From an uncultured Lysobacteraceae bacterium (GTDB lineage: Bacteria; Pseudomonadota; Gammaproteobacteria; Xanthomonadales; Rhodanobacteraceae), in NCBI GenBank assembly GCA_946480705.1, contig CAMLLF010000129.1, forward strand, positions 1-8,703: a stretch of 8,703 nt of DNA, given 5' to 3'. The notes beneath the pieces were generated by a model that was given only the letters and a program-made list of their open reading frames with translations, made no database searches and was not told where the DNA came from. Positions 1 through 5,811 of this stretch are shown in pieces; the first letter of the stretch is position 1, and each line of letters begins with the position of its first letter. The position numbers were made by a program, and so were the translations under genes.

Positions 1-540
1 CTGGCCGATCAGATCTTCGCCACCTACTACACGTTCATCGCCATCTTCGCCGCGGGCGCGCTGCTCATGGCGCTGATGGCCGGCGCGTTCCTCGCTGCTC
101 CGGTGATCGGCCTCGGCGCCGTGCTCGCCATCGGTGCCACGCTCGCGCTCTTTGCATTGATCACGGCGATCATGGCGGCCAATCCGATCGCCTGCGACGG
201 CAACGGCGAATGCGGTCCGGCGCCGGACGATCCGCGCCCCGATGCGGAGATGCGCAAAGCCTGCTTCATCAAGGGCTTGATGTCGGGAATCGCCGGCGCG
301 GCCACGATACTTGGCACCGCCACACCGCTGGGACAGGGTTTCACGGCATTCCTGCTGCTGGTCGGTCTGGTCGACCTGTTCGCGTTCGGTGCGGTGGACG
401 ATCCGCCCTATGGCGACTGCTTCGAAACGCCGAGCAATCCGTCGCTCGCGTCGCTGCGCACAGACGGCACACGTACGTGCAAGCTGGCGAGTGCGGTCGC
501 ACCGACATCGCCCGGACGCGAAGTGGCCATGGTCCTCTGA
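1..540 (+). CDS. Unrecognised membrane protein, 5' end outside window
   Basis: The frame is open from base 1 to a TGA at 538-540, giving 179 residues with no reliable start. An internal ATG at 67 would cut into the first hydrophobic segment, so I treat the gene as truncated by the window edge. The visible part has two closely spaced hydrophobic stretches (about residues 8-30 and 33-60), a hydrophilic Cys/Pro/Asp-rich loop (about 61-90, with Cys65, Cys71 and Cys88), a third hydrophobic region (about 92-131) that could be one or two helices, and a polar tail with Cys140 and Cys160. Five cysteines outside the membrane segments could form disulfides if the loop and tail face the periplasm; this is inference. 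I recognise no family and assign no function. It is the only plus-strand gene and converges on the glycosyltransferase. Confidence is high that it is coding and low for its role. Confidence 0.7.
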   Translation: MADQIFATYYTFIAIFAAGALLMALMAGAFLAAPVIGLGAVLAIGATLALFALITAIMAANPIACDGNGECGPAPDDPRPDAEMRKACFIKGLMSGIAGAATILGTATPLGQGFTAFLLLVGLVDLFAFGAVDDPPYGDCFETPSNPSLASLRTDGTRTCKLASAVAPTSPGREVAMVL

Positions 541-567
541 CCCGTTCGCGGGATTTCCTGACCTGAA

Positions 568-602
568 ATTCCGCCGGCGGCTCGCATCGCCGCCGGCGGA
601 AT
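568..602. terminator. Strong hairpin between convergent genes, probable bidirectional terminator
   Basis: This is a perfect 13-bp inverted repeat: ATTCCGCCGGCGG at 568-580, a 9-base loop, and its exact reverse complement at 590-602. It begins 28 bases after the plus-strand stop and lies 8 bases beyond the glycosyltransferase stop on the minus strand. Neither side carries a long T tract; the minus side has a short T-containing run (AATTTC). The convergent position and stem strength support a shared terminator or a 3'-end stabilising structure. Confidence 0.7.
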
Positions 603-610
603 CCGGTTCC

Positions 611-1330
611 TTACTGCACTTCCTCGACCGCCGTGCGCTTGGCGCGCCGGATCAGCCAGGCGACACCGCGCAGGTCGGCGATGCCGACGAGGGCGCGATT
701 GAGATTGTTGTACTTGGATACACCCGCGCCGCGCGCGCGGTGATTCACCGGCACGCTGACCGTCTTCCAGCCCGAGCGCTGCATCAGCGCAGGCAGGTAG
801 CGGTGCATGTGGTTGAAGTACGGCAGCTCGAGGAAGGCTTCGCGCTCGAACAGCTTGATGCCGCAGCCGGTATCCGGCGTCGAATCGCGCAGCAGCCGCG
901 AGCGGATCGCGTTGGCGATCTTCGACGCCCAGCGCTTGCTGCCGGTGTCCTGGCGGTTGACGCGCCAGCCCGCGTAGAGCTTCACGTCGGCCGGACCGGT
1001 GTCGCGCGCGGCGATCAGCTTGGGAATGTCAGCCGGGTCGTTCTGGCCGTCGCCGTCGAGCGTCGCGATCCAGCTGCCGCGGGCGGCCTTGACGCCGTTG
1101 CGGACGGCCGTGCTTTGTCCACTTTGCGATACGTGCCGGATGATGCGGAGTTCCGGCACCTGGGGCTTGAGTCCCTGCAACACCGCGAGGCTGTCGTCCT
1201 TGCTGCAGTCGTCGACGTAGACGATTTCGAAATCGTGGCGGCCGCGCAGCGCGGCGACGATTTCGTCGATGAGCGGTTTGACATTGTCGCGCTCGTTGAA
1301 CACGGGCACGACGACGGAAAGCTGAGGCAT
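611..1330 (-). CDS. Family 2 glycosyltransferase, DPM1/GtrB-like
   Basis: This 239-residue GT-A fold glycosyltransferase resembles dolichol- or undecaprenyl-phosphate sugar transferases. Such enzymes move a sugar from a nucleotide donor to a lipid phosphate at the inner face of the cytoplasmic membrane. Visible motifs are the N-terminal strand with VVPVFNERDN (about residues 7-16), the nucleotide-binding VDDCSKDDS (39-47), the metal-binding DGDGQND (92-98), and a C-terminal block with HRYLPAL (about 176-182) and HRARGAGVSKY (about 197-207), typical of the DPM1-like subgroup. There is no hydrophobic C-terminal extension, so it is the short soluble or peripheral form. The start is the ATG at 1330; no clear Shine-Dalgarno precedes it, and the stop is TAA. 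It lies 108 bases downstream of the anti-sigma gene on the same strand. A promoter candidate just upstream suggests it can be transcribed independently. Donor sugar and acceptor lipid cannot be read from the sequence. Confidence 0.9.
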   Translation of the reverse strand: MPQLSVVVPVFNERDNVKPLIDEIVAALRGRHDFEIVYVDDCSKDDSLAVLQGLKPQVPELRIIRHVSQSGQSTAVRNGVKAARGSWIATLDGDGQNDPADIPKLIAARDTGPADVKLYAGWRVNRQDTGSKRWASKIANAIRSRLLRDSTPDTGCGIKLFEREAFLELPYFNHMHRYLPALMQRSGWKTVSVPVNHRARGAGVSKYNNLNRALVGIADLRGVAWLIRRAKRTAVEEVQ

Positions 1331-1360
1331 TGCGGGAGTCCGAAGCGGTTCGCGGCGCGC

Positions 1361-1389
1361 ATTATCGCCGCTGCGCGCCCGCGGCCCAA
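1361..1389 (-). promoter_or_regulatory. Candidate sigma70 promoter of the glycosyltransferase gene
   Basis: On the minus strand, TTGGGC (1389-1384) and GATAAT (1366-1361) are separated by exactly 17 bases. The -10 matches the consensus at 5 of 6 positions and the -35 at 3 of 6 (TTG conserved). It would start transcription near 1354, about 24 bases before the ATG. An AT-rich hexamer is notable in such GC-rich surroundings. This is a prediction only. Confidence 0.4.
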
Positions 1390-1438
1390 ATCGATCCGGC
1401 CGGCGGGCGGCGCGCCGTCGCGGTCCCGCGCCGCGCGC

Positions 1439-2161
1439 TCAGGGCGCGCCGGCGGCGATGTCGGACGCGCCCTCGAGACTGCGCCGCCAGCCCGCCTCGA
1501 GCGCGTCGAAATGACGCGCGTCGGCGGCGACCAGCGCCAGCGTGCCCTCGGCCATCGGTACCGCGCGCACGTGCATGCCGTCATCGACGTAATCGCCGCG
1601 ACGTTCCTTGTGCCCTGGCAGGAAGAACACCGTGACCGGACCTTCCTTCTCGGGCATGACCATGTGAACCGAGCCGATCACGCCAACCGGGCAGGGCTGC
1701 GCATAGCTGACGCCTGCCGGCGGCGGACCGGCGAGACGCACGCCGCGCTGGCGGAAGCGTTCCTCGATCGCGGCGACGGCGAGCGGCGTGTGCGTGATCA
1801 GCGCTTCGGGTTCGTGCTGCAAATGGAGTACGAGCTGGCGCGGCAGCGGAGAAAACAGGGCGAGCTGGTAGGCGACGAGGCCGACCGTCGCGACGACGGC
1901 CGCGGCCGCCGCAGCCCAGCTCCAACGGCGCCGGCGGCGCACGCGCAGGCCACGCTCGCTCGTCGTCTGCGACAGCAGGATGCGCTCGGCGAGTCCGTCA
2001 GGCACGGGCACGGCGAGCGAGCGCTTCAATGCGAGTTCGAACCCCAGCGCGCGTGCATGATGCGCCGCGCAGCCGGCGCAGCCGCGCCGGTGTTCCTGCA
2101 TCTCGGCGCTTTCGTGGCGCGGATCCGGGCCGAGCTGGCGCCGGTAGTCGAGGCAGTTCAT
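1439..2161 (-). CDS. DUF3379-family membrane anti-sigma factor with zinc-finger motif
   Basis: This 240-residue protein is the presumed inhibitor of the sigma factor encoded directly upstream. The N-terminal cytoplasmic part (1-75) carries H24-x3-C28-x2-C31, the HxxxCxxC signature of zinc-binding anti-sigma domains. An arginine-rich stretch (about 73-79) then precedes one membrane helix (about 80-103), giving an inside-to-outside topology. The C-terminal part (about 110-235) would be periplasmic and resembles DUF3379 proteins found beside sigma genes in gammaproteobacteria, including the SVHMVMP segment (about 164-170) followed by a TVFFLPG strand. The start ATG (2161-2159) overlaps the sigma stop by four bases (ATGA), so translation is almost certainly coupled. 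By analogy it should hold the sigma factor at the membrane and release it on an envelope signal; the signal is unknown. The family call is from pattern memory. Confidence 0.85.
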   Translation of the reverse strand: MNCLDYRRQLGPDPRHESAEMQEHRRGCAGCAAHHARALGFELALKRSLAVPVPDGLAERILLSQTTSERGLRVRRRRRWSWAAAAAAVVATVGLVAYQLALFSPLPRQLVLHLQHEPEALITHTPLAVAAIEERFRQRGVRLAGPPPAGVSYAQPCPVGVIGSVHMVMPEKEGPVTVFFLPGHKERRGDYVDDGMHVRAVPMAEGTLALVAADARHFDALEAGWRRSLEGASDIAAGAP

Positions 2162-2670
2162 GCGCTGGCCTCGCCGCGTTCGCCGCCGAGCAGGGTCTTG
2201 AGCTTCTGTCGCGCGCGAAACAGCTGGGTCATGACCGCGGCCGCGCCGAGGCCGAGTTCGCGTGCGATCTCGTCGCAGGAGAAGCCGCCGAGCACCTGCA
2301 GCAGCAGCGGTTCGCGGTATTTGGGTTCGAGCTGCAACATGGCTGCGCGCACGATGGAATCCTCGCCCAGTTGTTCGGGGGTGAGCGAATCGCGGTCGTC
2401 CAGTTCCAGTTCGCCGATGTCAGTGGTGTCGAAGCTCTTGCGCTCGTAGAGACGCGCATGCTCGCGACGAAGAATCGTGATGAGCCAGGCCTTGGCCGCA
2501 TCCGTTTCGCGCAGCGCGTCGAGCGAACGCCAGGCACGCAGGAAGGTTTCCTGCGTGAGATCCTGCGCCAGCGCCGAATCTCCGCAGAGCCAATAGGCAT
2601 AGCGGTAGAGATCGCCGTTGTGCGCTCGCACGAGGGCGTCGAATTGGCGTTGTCGGCTGCTCACGCGCAT
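2158..2670 (-). CDS. ECF-type RNA polymerase sigma factor
   Basis: This 170-residue sigma70-family protein has only regions 2 and 4, which defines the extracytoplasmic-function class. Region 2 (about 9-77) contains the DLTQETFLRAWR segment (37-48), which contributes to core binding and -10 recognition. Region 4 (about 106-160) contains the helix-turn-helix FSCDEIARELGLGAAAV (130-146), which reads the -35 element. An acidic linker (about 80-100) joins them. The start is the ATG at 2670, with GAGGG at 2680-2676 and a 5-base spacing. The gene overlaps the anti-sigma gene by four bases. It lies 79 bases downstream of parB, and that gap contains a candidate ECF promoter, which would make the pair self-regulated. 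It resembles the sigma factors paired with DUF3379 proteins in other gammaproteobacteria. Target genes cannot be inferred from this window. Confidence 0.92.
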   Translation of the reverse strand: MRVSSRQRQFDALVRAHNGDLYRYAYWLCGDSALAQDLTQETFLRAWRSLDALRETDAAKAWLITILRREHARLYERKSFDTTDIGELELDDRDSLTPEQLGEDSIVRAAMLQLEPKYREPLLLQVLGGFSCDEIARELGLGAAAVMTQLFRARQKLKTLLGGERGEASA

Positions 2671-2702
2671 AGAGACCCTCGTTGCATCGAAACGCTTTCA
2701 GC

Positions 2703-2727
2703 GAACGTCGAAAATCATCGACGTTCC
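2703..2727 (-). promoter_or_regulatory. Inverted repeat overlapping a candidate ECF autoregulatory promoter
   Basis: A perfect 9-bp inverted repeat (GAACGTCGA, 6-base spacer, TCGACGTTC) spans 2703-2726. On the minus strand, GGAAC (2727-2723) and CGTTC (2707-2703) are 15 bases apart, matching the general ECF pattern of an AAC-containing -35 and a CGT-containing -10. A second, RpoE-like reading puts the -10 at GCTGA (2702-2698). Transcription would start near 2697, about 26 bases before the sigma ATG. No T tract follows the repeat, which argues against a terminator for parB. It could also be an operator. Confidence 0.45.
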
Positions 2728-2749
2728 CCTCACCGACCGCGCCTTCGCG

Positions 2750-3625
2750 TCATTTGATGCGCGCGAGGATGCCGTCGAGCTCTTCCAGGCTGTGATAGCG
2801 GATCGTCAGCTTGCCGCGACCGTTGCGGCTGTGCGTGATCGCGACGCGCGCGCCGATGCGTTCGGACAGATCGCGCTCGAGCGATTCGACGTTCGGATCG
2901 CGCGCCGGCGCGGCCGGCTTCGCCGCGGCAGCGCGCGGCTCGCTCTGCGCGGCGCGCGCGGCGTCTTCGAGTTCACGCACCGACCAGCCGTGTTCGGCGG
3001 CCTGGCGCGCGAGTCCGACGGCGAGCGACTCGGGCAGCGTCAGCAGCGCGCGCGCGTGGCCCATGTCGAGCTTCTTCTGTTCGAGCAGCTGCTTGATCTC
3101 CGCGGGCAGTTCCATGAGCCGCAGCAGGTTCGACACGGCGGCGCGCGAGCGCCCGACGGCGTCGGCGACCTGCTGGTGGGTCAGGTCGAATTCGTCGATG
3201 AGGCGCTTGAGCGCCTGCGACTCTTCGAGCGGCGTCAGTTCTTCGCGCTGGATGTTCTCGATCAACGCGATCGCGACGACGGTGCGGTCGTCGACCTCGC
3301 GCACGAGGGCCGGGATTTCGCTCAAGCCCGCTAGCTGCGTCGCGCGCCAGCGGCGCTCGCCCGCGATCAGCTCGAAGCGGTCGCCCGACGCGCGCACGAC
3401 GATGGGTTCGATGACGCCCTGCGCCTTGATCGACGCGGCCAGCTCTTCGAGCTTCTCCGGATCGATGGTCTGGCGCGGCTGGTACTTGCCCGGAAAGATC
3501 TTTCCTACCGCGATCTGGCGCAGCTCGTTGGCGACGCTTTCGGTCGCTTCGGCCGATTCCGGCTCGAGACTGCCGAGCAGCGCGTCCAGCCCGCGGCCGA
3601 GTCCCCGTTTCTTCGCTGCCGACAT
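2750..3625 (-). CDS. parB: Chromosome-partitioning protein ParB
   Basis: This 291-residue ParB/Spo0J protein is a CTP-dependent DNA clamp that loads at parS sites and spreads, organising the origin region for segregation by ParA. The N-terminal LGRGLDALLG (9-18) is the conserved segment that contacts ParA. The ParB/sulfiredoxin-like nucleotide domain holds YQPR (48-51), GERRWR (89-94) and ENIQRE (123-128), which form the CTP pocket. A helix-turn-helix follows (about 148-175, around HQQVADAVGRSRAAVSNLL), then an Ala/Pro linker and a C-terminal dimerisation segment ending in ELDGILARIK. I chose the ATG at 3625 because it opens the conserved N terminus. GAGGG sits five bases ahead and overlaps the parA stop; longer upstream starts would run back into parA. 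The gap to parA is 8 bases, so the two genes are co-transcribed. I saw no parS-like palindrome in the window. Confidence 0.97.
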   Translation of the reverse strand: MSAAKKRGLGRGLDALLGSLEPESAEATESVANELRQIAVGKIFPGKYQPRQTIDPEKLEELAASIKAQGVIEPIVVRASGDRFELIAGERRWRATQLAGLSEIPALVREVDDRTVVAIALIENIQREELTPLEESQALKRLIDEFDLTHQQVADAVGRSRAAVSNLLRLMELPAEIKQLLEQKKLDMGHARALLTLPESLAVGLARQAAEHGWSVRELEDAARAAQSEPRAAAAKPAAPARDPNVESLERDLSERIGARVAITHSRNGRGKLTIRYHSLEELDGILARIK

Positions 3626-3633
3626 GATGTCCC

Positions 3634-4428
3634 TCAGTTGGAATGCGCTGCCGCGGCCGCCGCAGCGCCGCGTTCCAGGCGCAACATTTCGCCGGCGAGG
3701 CCAAGATAGGCGATGGCGCCGCGCGATTCGCGATCGTAGAGATTGATGGGTTTGCCGTGGCTCGGCGCCTCGGCAAGACGGATGTTGCGCGGGATGATCG
3801 AGCGCAGCACCTTGTCGCCGAAGTGCTTGGTCAATTGAGCCGAGACCTCGTTCGCGAGGTTGTTGCGCACGTCGTACATGGTGCGCAGCAGGCCATCGAT
3901 CTCGAGTCGCGGATTCAGCCGGCGGCGCACGGCTTCGATCGTCTCGCGCAGGCTCGCGAGTCCTTCGAGCGCGAAATACTCGCACTGCACCGGAATCAGC
4001 ACGCCGTGTGCGGCGCTCAACGCGTTGATCGTGAGCAGATGCAGCGTCGGCGGGCAGTCGATGAGGATCGTGTGGTAGACGTCGCCGAGCTTGGCCAGCT
4101 GTTCCTTGAGCCGGCTCTCGCGCGCGAGCGCGTCCATGAGCTTGAGTTCCGCGGCGGTGAGGTCGGAGCTGCCGGGCAACAGATCGAAGCCGGCCTCGGT
4201 CGTCACGATCGCGCGTTCGATCGGCACTTCGTCGAGCAGCACTTCGTAGCCGTTGGGCTTGGCCGTGCGCTTGTCGACGCCGGCGGCCATCGTCGCATTG
4301 CCCTGCGGGTCGAGGTCGACGAGCAGGATCCTGCGTCGCGTTTCGGCCAGCGCCGCGGCGAGATTGACCGCGGTGGTCGTCTTGCCGACTCCGCCTTTCT
4401 GATTCGTGATGGCGATGATGCGCGTCAT
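3634..4428 (-). CDS. parA: Chromosome-partitioning ATPase ParA
   Basis: This 264-residue ParA/Soj-type ATPase forms ATP-bound dimers on nucleoid DNA and is released by ParB, moving replicated origins apart. The deviant Walker A motif KGGVGKTT is at 11-18, with the signature lysine (K11) and the P-loop lysine (K16). DLDPQGN (38-44) is the Walker A' region, and ILIDCPP (about 119-125) is Walker B. There is no N-terminal DNA-binding extension, which fits the chromosomal rather than the long plasmid type. The C terminus ends in a poly-alanine run. The ATG at 4428 was chosen because it gives the standard MTRIIAITNQKGG start; an upstream extension would run into rsmG. No good Shine-Dalgarno is visible, and the rsmG stop is only 16 bases upstream, so translation may depend on coupling with rsmG. 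Confidence 0.97.
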   Translation of the reverse strand: MTRIIAITNQKGGVGKTTTAVNLAAALAETRRRILLVDLDPQGNATMAAGVDKRTAKPNGYEVLLDEVPIERAIVTTEAGFDLLPGSSDLTAAELKLMDALARESRLKEQLAKLGDVYHTILIDCPPTLHLLTINALSAAHGVLIPVQCEYFALEGLASLRETIEAVRRRLNPRLEIDGLLRTMYDVRNNLANEVSAQLTKHFGDKVLRSIIPRNIRLAEAPSHGKPINLYDRESRGAIAYLGLAGEMLRLERGAAAAAAAHSN

Positions 4429-4444
4429 GGAAAGAAACCGGTTA

Positions 4445-5074
4445 TCAAGCCCTGCGTACAACAATGAGATGGCGTTCGCCGACCGTGGCCGGCACTTCCA
4501 GCGCGATCGTCCGTTCGATGCGAAATCCGGCCGGCAGCGCCGCGATCTCTTCATCCGCGAGCTTGCCTTTCATGGCCAGCCAGCTGCCGCCCTCGGCAAG
4601 CAGATTGCCGGCCCAGTTCAACATGTCGGCAAGCGTGGCAAATGCGCGGGCCGTGATGCAATCGAATTGTCCCGGTACGTCCTGTACGCGGCCTTCTATG
4701 ACGCGAACGTTGGCAAGCTTCAACGCCCGCACGGCTTCGCGCAGGAATCGTGCCTTCTTGCCGTTGGAATCGACGAGCGTTACCTGGCGCTCCGGGGCGA
4801 CGAGCGCGAGCGGGATCCCCGGCAGCCCGGCGCCCGTGCCGAGGTCCGCGAGCGATGCACCTTCAACGTAAGGAACGATGGCGAGCGAATCGAGCAGATG
4901 CCGCGCGACCATTTCACCGGGATCGCGCACGGCAGTGAGGTTATACGCCGCGTTCCAGCGCGCCAGCAGCTCGACGTAGGCGATCAGCTGGTCGCGCACC
5001 GCGCCCGGCAGGTCGAGCCCGAGTACGGCGAGGCCGTCGTCGAGCCGGTGACGCAGCCGTTCCCGTTCCGCCAT
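4445..5074 (-). CDS. rsmG: 16S rRNA (guanine527-N7)-methyltransferase RsmG
   Basis: RsmG (GidB) methylates N7 of G527 in 16S rRNA using S-adenosylmethionine. From the ATG at 5074 the product is 209 residues, close to the roughly 207 of the E. coli enzyme. Visible landmarks are YNLTAVRDP (44-52), RHLLDSL (58-64), the SAM-binding loop ADLGTGAGLPGIP (76-88), and the conserved GERHLIVV near the C terminus. An in-frame TTG at 5128 would add 18 residues, but it lies only 17 bases from the T-run of the preceding terminator, leaving no room for a promoter, and the extra residues are not a conserved part of the family. I therefore prefer the ATG. It is the first gene of the rsmG-parA-parB operon. The usual neighbour mnmG (gidA) is not upstream here. 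Confidence 0.95.
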   Translation of the reverse strand: MAERERLRHRLDDGLAVLGLDLPGAVRDQLIAYVELLARWNAAYNLTAVRDPGEMVARHLLDSLAIVPYVEGASLADLGTGAGLPGIPLALVAPERQVTLVDSNGKKARFLREAVRALKLANVRVIEGRVQDVPGQFDCITARAFATLADMLNWAGNLLAEGGSWLAMKGKLADEEIAALPAGFRIERTIALEVPATVGERHLIVVRRA

Positions 5075-5105
5075 CGCCGGGCCGTCCGTTTCGAAAAGGC
5101 CGGCA

Positions 5106-5135
5106 AGTATCCGGGCCGCGGTCGGCAAAATCCAG
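5106..5135 (-). promoter_or_regulatory. Weak candidate promoter for rsmG-parA-parB
   Basis: On the minus strand, GATACT (5111-5106, 4 of 6 matches to the -10 consensus) sits 18 bases downstream of CTGGAT (5135-5130, a poor -35). It lies between the upstream terminator and the ATG at 5074, where a promoter is needed if the terminator is efficient. The candidate overlaps the alternative TTG start, consistent with that codon not being used. The match is weak. Confidence 0.25.
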
Positions 5136-5145
5136 TCGCCGGCAC

Positions 5146-5169
5146 AAAAAAACCCGCTTTGCAGCGGGT
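5146..5169 (-). terminator. Rho-independent terminator of the SPFH gene
   Basis: On the minus strand, ACCCGCT and AGCGGGT form a 7-bp stem with a 4-base loop (5169-5152), followed by a run of seven T residues (5152-5146). The run begins 37 bases after the SPFH stop codon and ends before rsmG. This is a textbook intrinsic terminator. It separates the SPFH transcript from rsmG-parA-parB. Confidence 0.9.
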
Positions 5170-5189
5170 CTGTGGTCGTACGGAAAACT

Positions 5190-5660
5190 TCAGGCCAGGG
5201 TCACCTGCACACGGGTGACGACGATGCCGACGTTGCGCAGGCTTTCATTCAGTGCCGCCTTCAGACGGCTGTTGCGCGATTCCGGCGATTCCTCGGCCGG
5301 ATTGTCGATCGCGCGCGCGGCGTTCAGCAGCCGGCCGCGAATCAGTGCATCTGCCCTGTCGATCGTCGCGTCGGCACGCTGCGCGTCGATGACCTGCCAG
5401 TAGATCTTGCCGCTGAGGCGCATTCCAGCGTCGGCGAGCGGAAACAGCTCGTCGAGTGTAAGAACGTGACCGGTAAGGGAAATTCGGTGAACGACGCGTT
5501 CGAGCAGTGGCCAGATCAGGTGAGTCCCGGACTGCAGCATGCGCGCCTGGCCGTTGAAACGGCGCAGCGTGTAGACGGTGCCTTCGGGAATGCGCTTGAC
5601 CGACAACAGGATGACGGCGACGGCAGCGCTCAGAACTAGGAAAAGTATGCTCGGCGACAT
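5190..5660 (-). CDS. Short SPFH/band-7 domain membrane protein
   Basis: This 156-residue protein has one N-terminal membrane helix (about 3-20) followed by a compact SPFH/band-7 (stomatin/prohibitin-like) domain. The recognisable core is IPEGTVYTLRRFNGQARML (about 24-42) and the following SGTHLIWPLLERVVHRI (about 44-60), which match the start of stomatin-type domains. SPFH proteins typically oligomerise at membranes as scaffolds or as partners of proteases. This one is much shorter than the usual 250-300 residues and lacks the long C-terminal coiled coil that drives assembly in larger members, so its oligomeric state is uncertain. The start is the ATG at 5660, with a good Shine-Dalgarno (GGGAG, 6-base spacing). 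The gene is monocistronic, with its own promoter candidate, a structured leader and a terminator. Its specific role is unknown. Confidence 0.85.
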   Translation of the reverse strand: MSPSILFLVLSAAVAVILLSVKRIPEGTVYTLRRFNGQARMLQSGTHLIWPLLERVVHRISLTGHVLTLDELFPLADAGMRLSGKIYWQVIDAQRADATIDRADALIRGRLLNAARAIDNPAEESPESRNSRLKAALNESLRNVGIVVTRVQVTLA

Positions 5661-5666
5661 GGCAGG

Positions 5667-5702
5667 CTCCCTCTTATTTCAAGAGGTTAAAGCGAACTCT
5701 TG
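5667..5702 (-). promoter_or_regulatory. Leader with two mutually exclusive hairpins around the SPFH ribosome binding site
   Basis: In the minus-strand leader, CCTCTT (5686-5681) can pair with AAGAGG (5675-5670) across a 5-base loop. The second arm is part of the Shine-Dalgarno AAGAGGGAG (5675-5667). Alternatively CTCTTG (5685-5680) can pair with an upstream CAAGAG (5702-5697), which would free the Shine-Dalgarno. The two pairings share bases and exclude each other, the layout of a translational switch or thermometer. The stems are only 6 bp, and no known riboswitch class is recognised. Confidence 0.35.
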
Positions 5703-5732
5703 TGACCCCGACCAGGTTGTTGACCCAGCCAT
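5679..5732 (-). CDS. Possible 17-codon leader ORF ahead of the SPFH gene
   Basis: Within the presumed leader an ATG at 5732 opens MAGSTTWSGSQEFALTS and ends with TGA at 5681-5679. The stop falls inside the shared arm of the two competing hairpins, so a terminating ribosome there could affect access to the SPFH ribosome binding site. No Shine-Dalgarno precedes the ATG, and the peptide resembles nothing I know. It may well be chance. Confidence 0.15.
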   Translation of the reverse strand: MAGSTTWSGSQEFALTS

Positions 5733-5751
5733 ATGAAAAAGTAGCGAATTA

Positions 5752-5780
5752 ATTATTCCTTAACGGAATCAAACTGTCGC
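5752..5780 (-). promoter_or_regulatory. Candidate sigma70 promoter of the SPFH gene
   Basis: On the minus strand, GCGACA (5780-5775, 4 of 6 to the -35 consensus) and AATAAT (5757-5752, 5 of 6 to the -10) are separated by 17 bases. They lie in the only markedly AT-rich patch of the window (about 5731-5773), downstream of the ATPase stop codon. Transcription would begin near 5745, leaving a leader of about 85 bases. Confidence 0.5.
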
Positions 5781-5811
5781 TGAACGGTTTCGCGGAAGTC
5801 ACGGTACTGGT

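Noticed and set aside
469..478. CACGTACGTG palindrome, considered as a parS half-match
   Set aside because: It lies inside a coding frame, lacks the GTTTC/GAAAC arms, and is not near other candidate sites.
541..552. Small CCCG/CGGG hairpin with a TTCG loop after the plus-strand stop
   Set aside because: A four-base stem is too weak to call, and the 13-bp hairpin at 568-602 is the more convincing terminator.
311..2449. A 712-codon open frame on the plus strand
   Set aside because: It runs antisense to the glycosyltransferase, anti-sigma and sigma genes, all with clear motifs. Long antisense frames are expected at this GC content, and its translation is low-complexity and Arg/Ala-rich.
3626..3985. 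N-terminal extension of ParB up to 3985
   Set aside because: It overlaps the 3' part of parA in another frame. The ATG at 3625 has a Shine-Dalgarno and begins the conserved ParB N terminus.
4436..4443. AACCGGTT palindrome just upstream of parA, considered as a parS or operator site
   Set aside because: It does not resemble the parS consensus (TGTTTCACGTGAAACA-like). Eight-base palindromes are common by chance, and no other support exists.
2750..5074. Search for parS sites or DnaA boxes near rsmG-parA-parB
   Set aside because: I found no sequence close to the parS consensus or TTATCCACA. The origin region, if nearby, is not within the window.
5703..5726. Direct repeat TGACCC, 12-base spacer, TGACCC in the SPFH leader
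   Set aside because: There are only two 6-base copies with no symmetry or known binding-site match, so this is likely chance.
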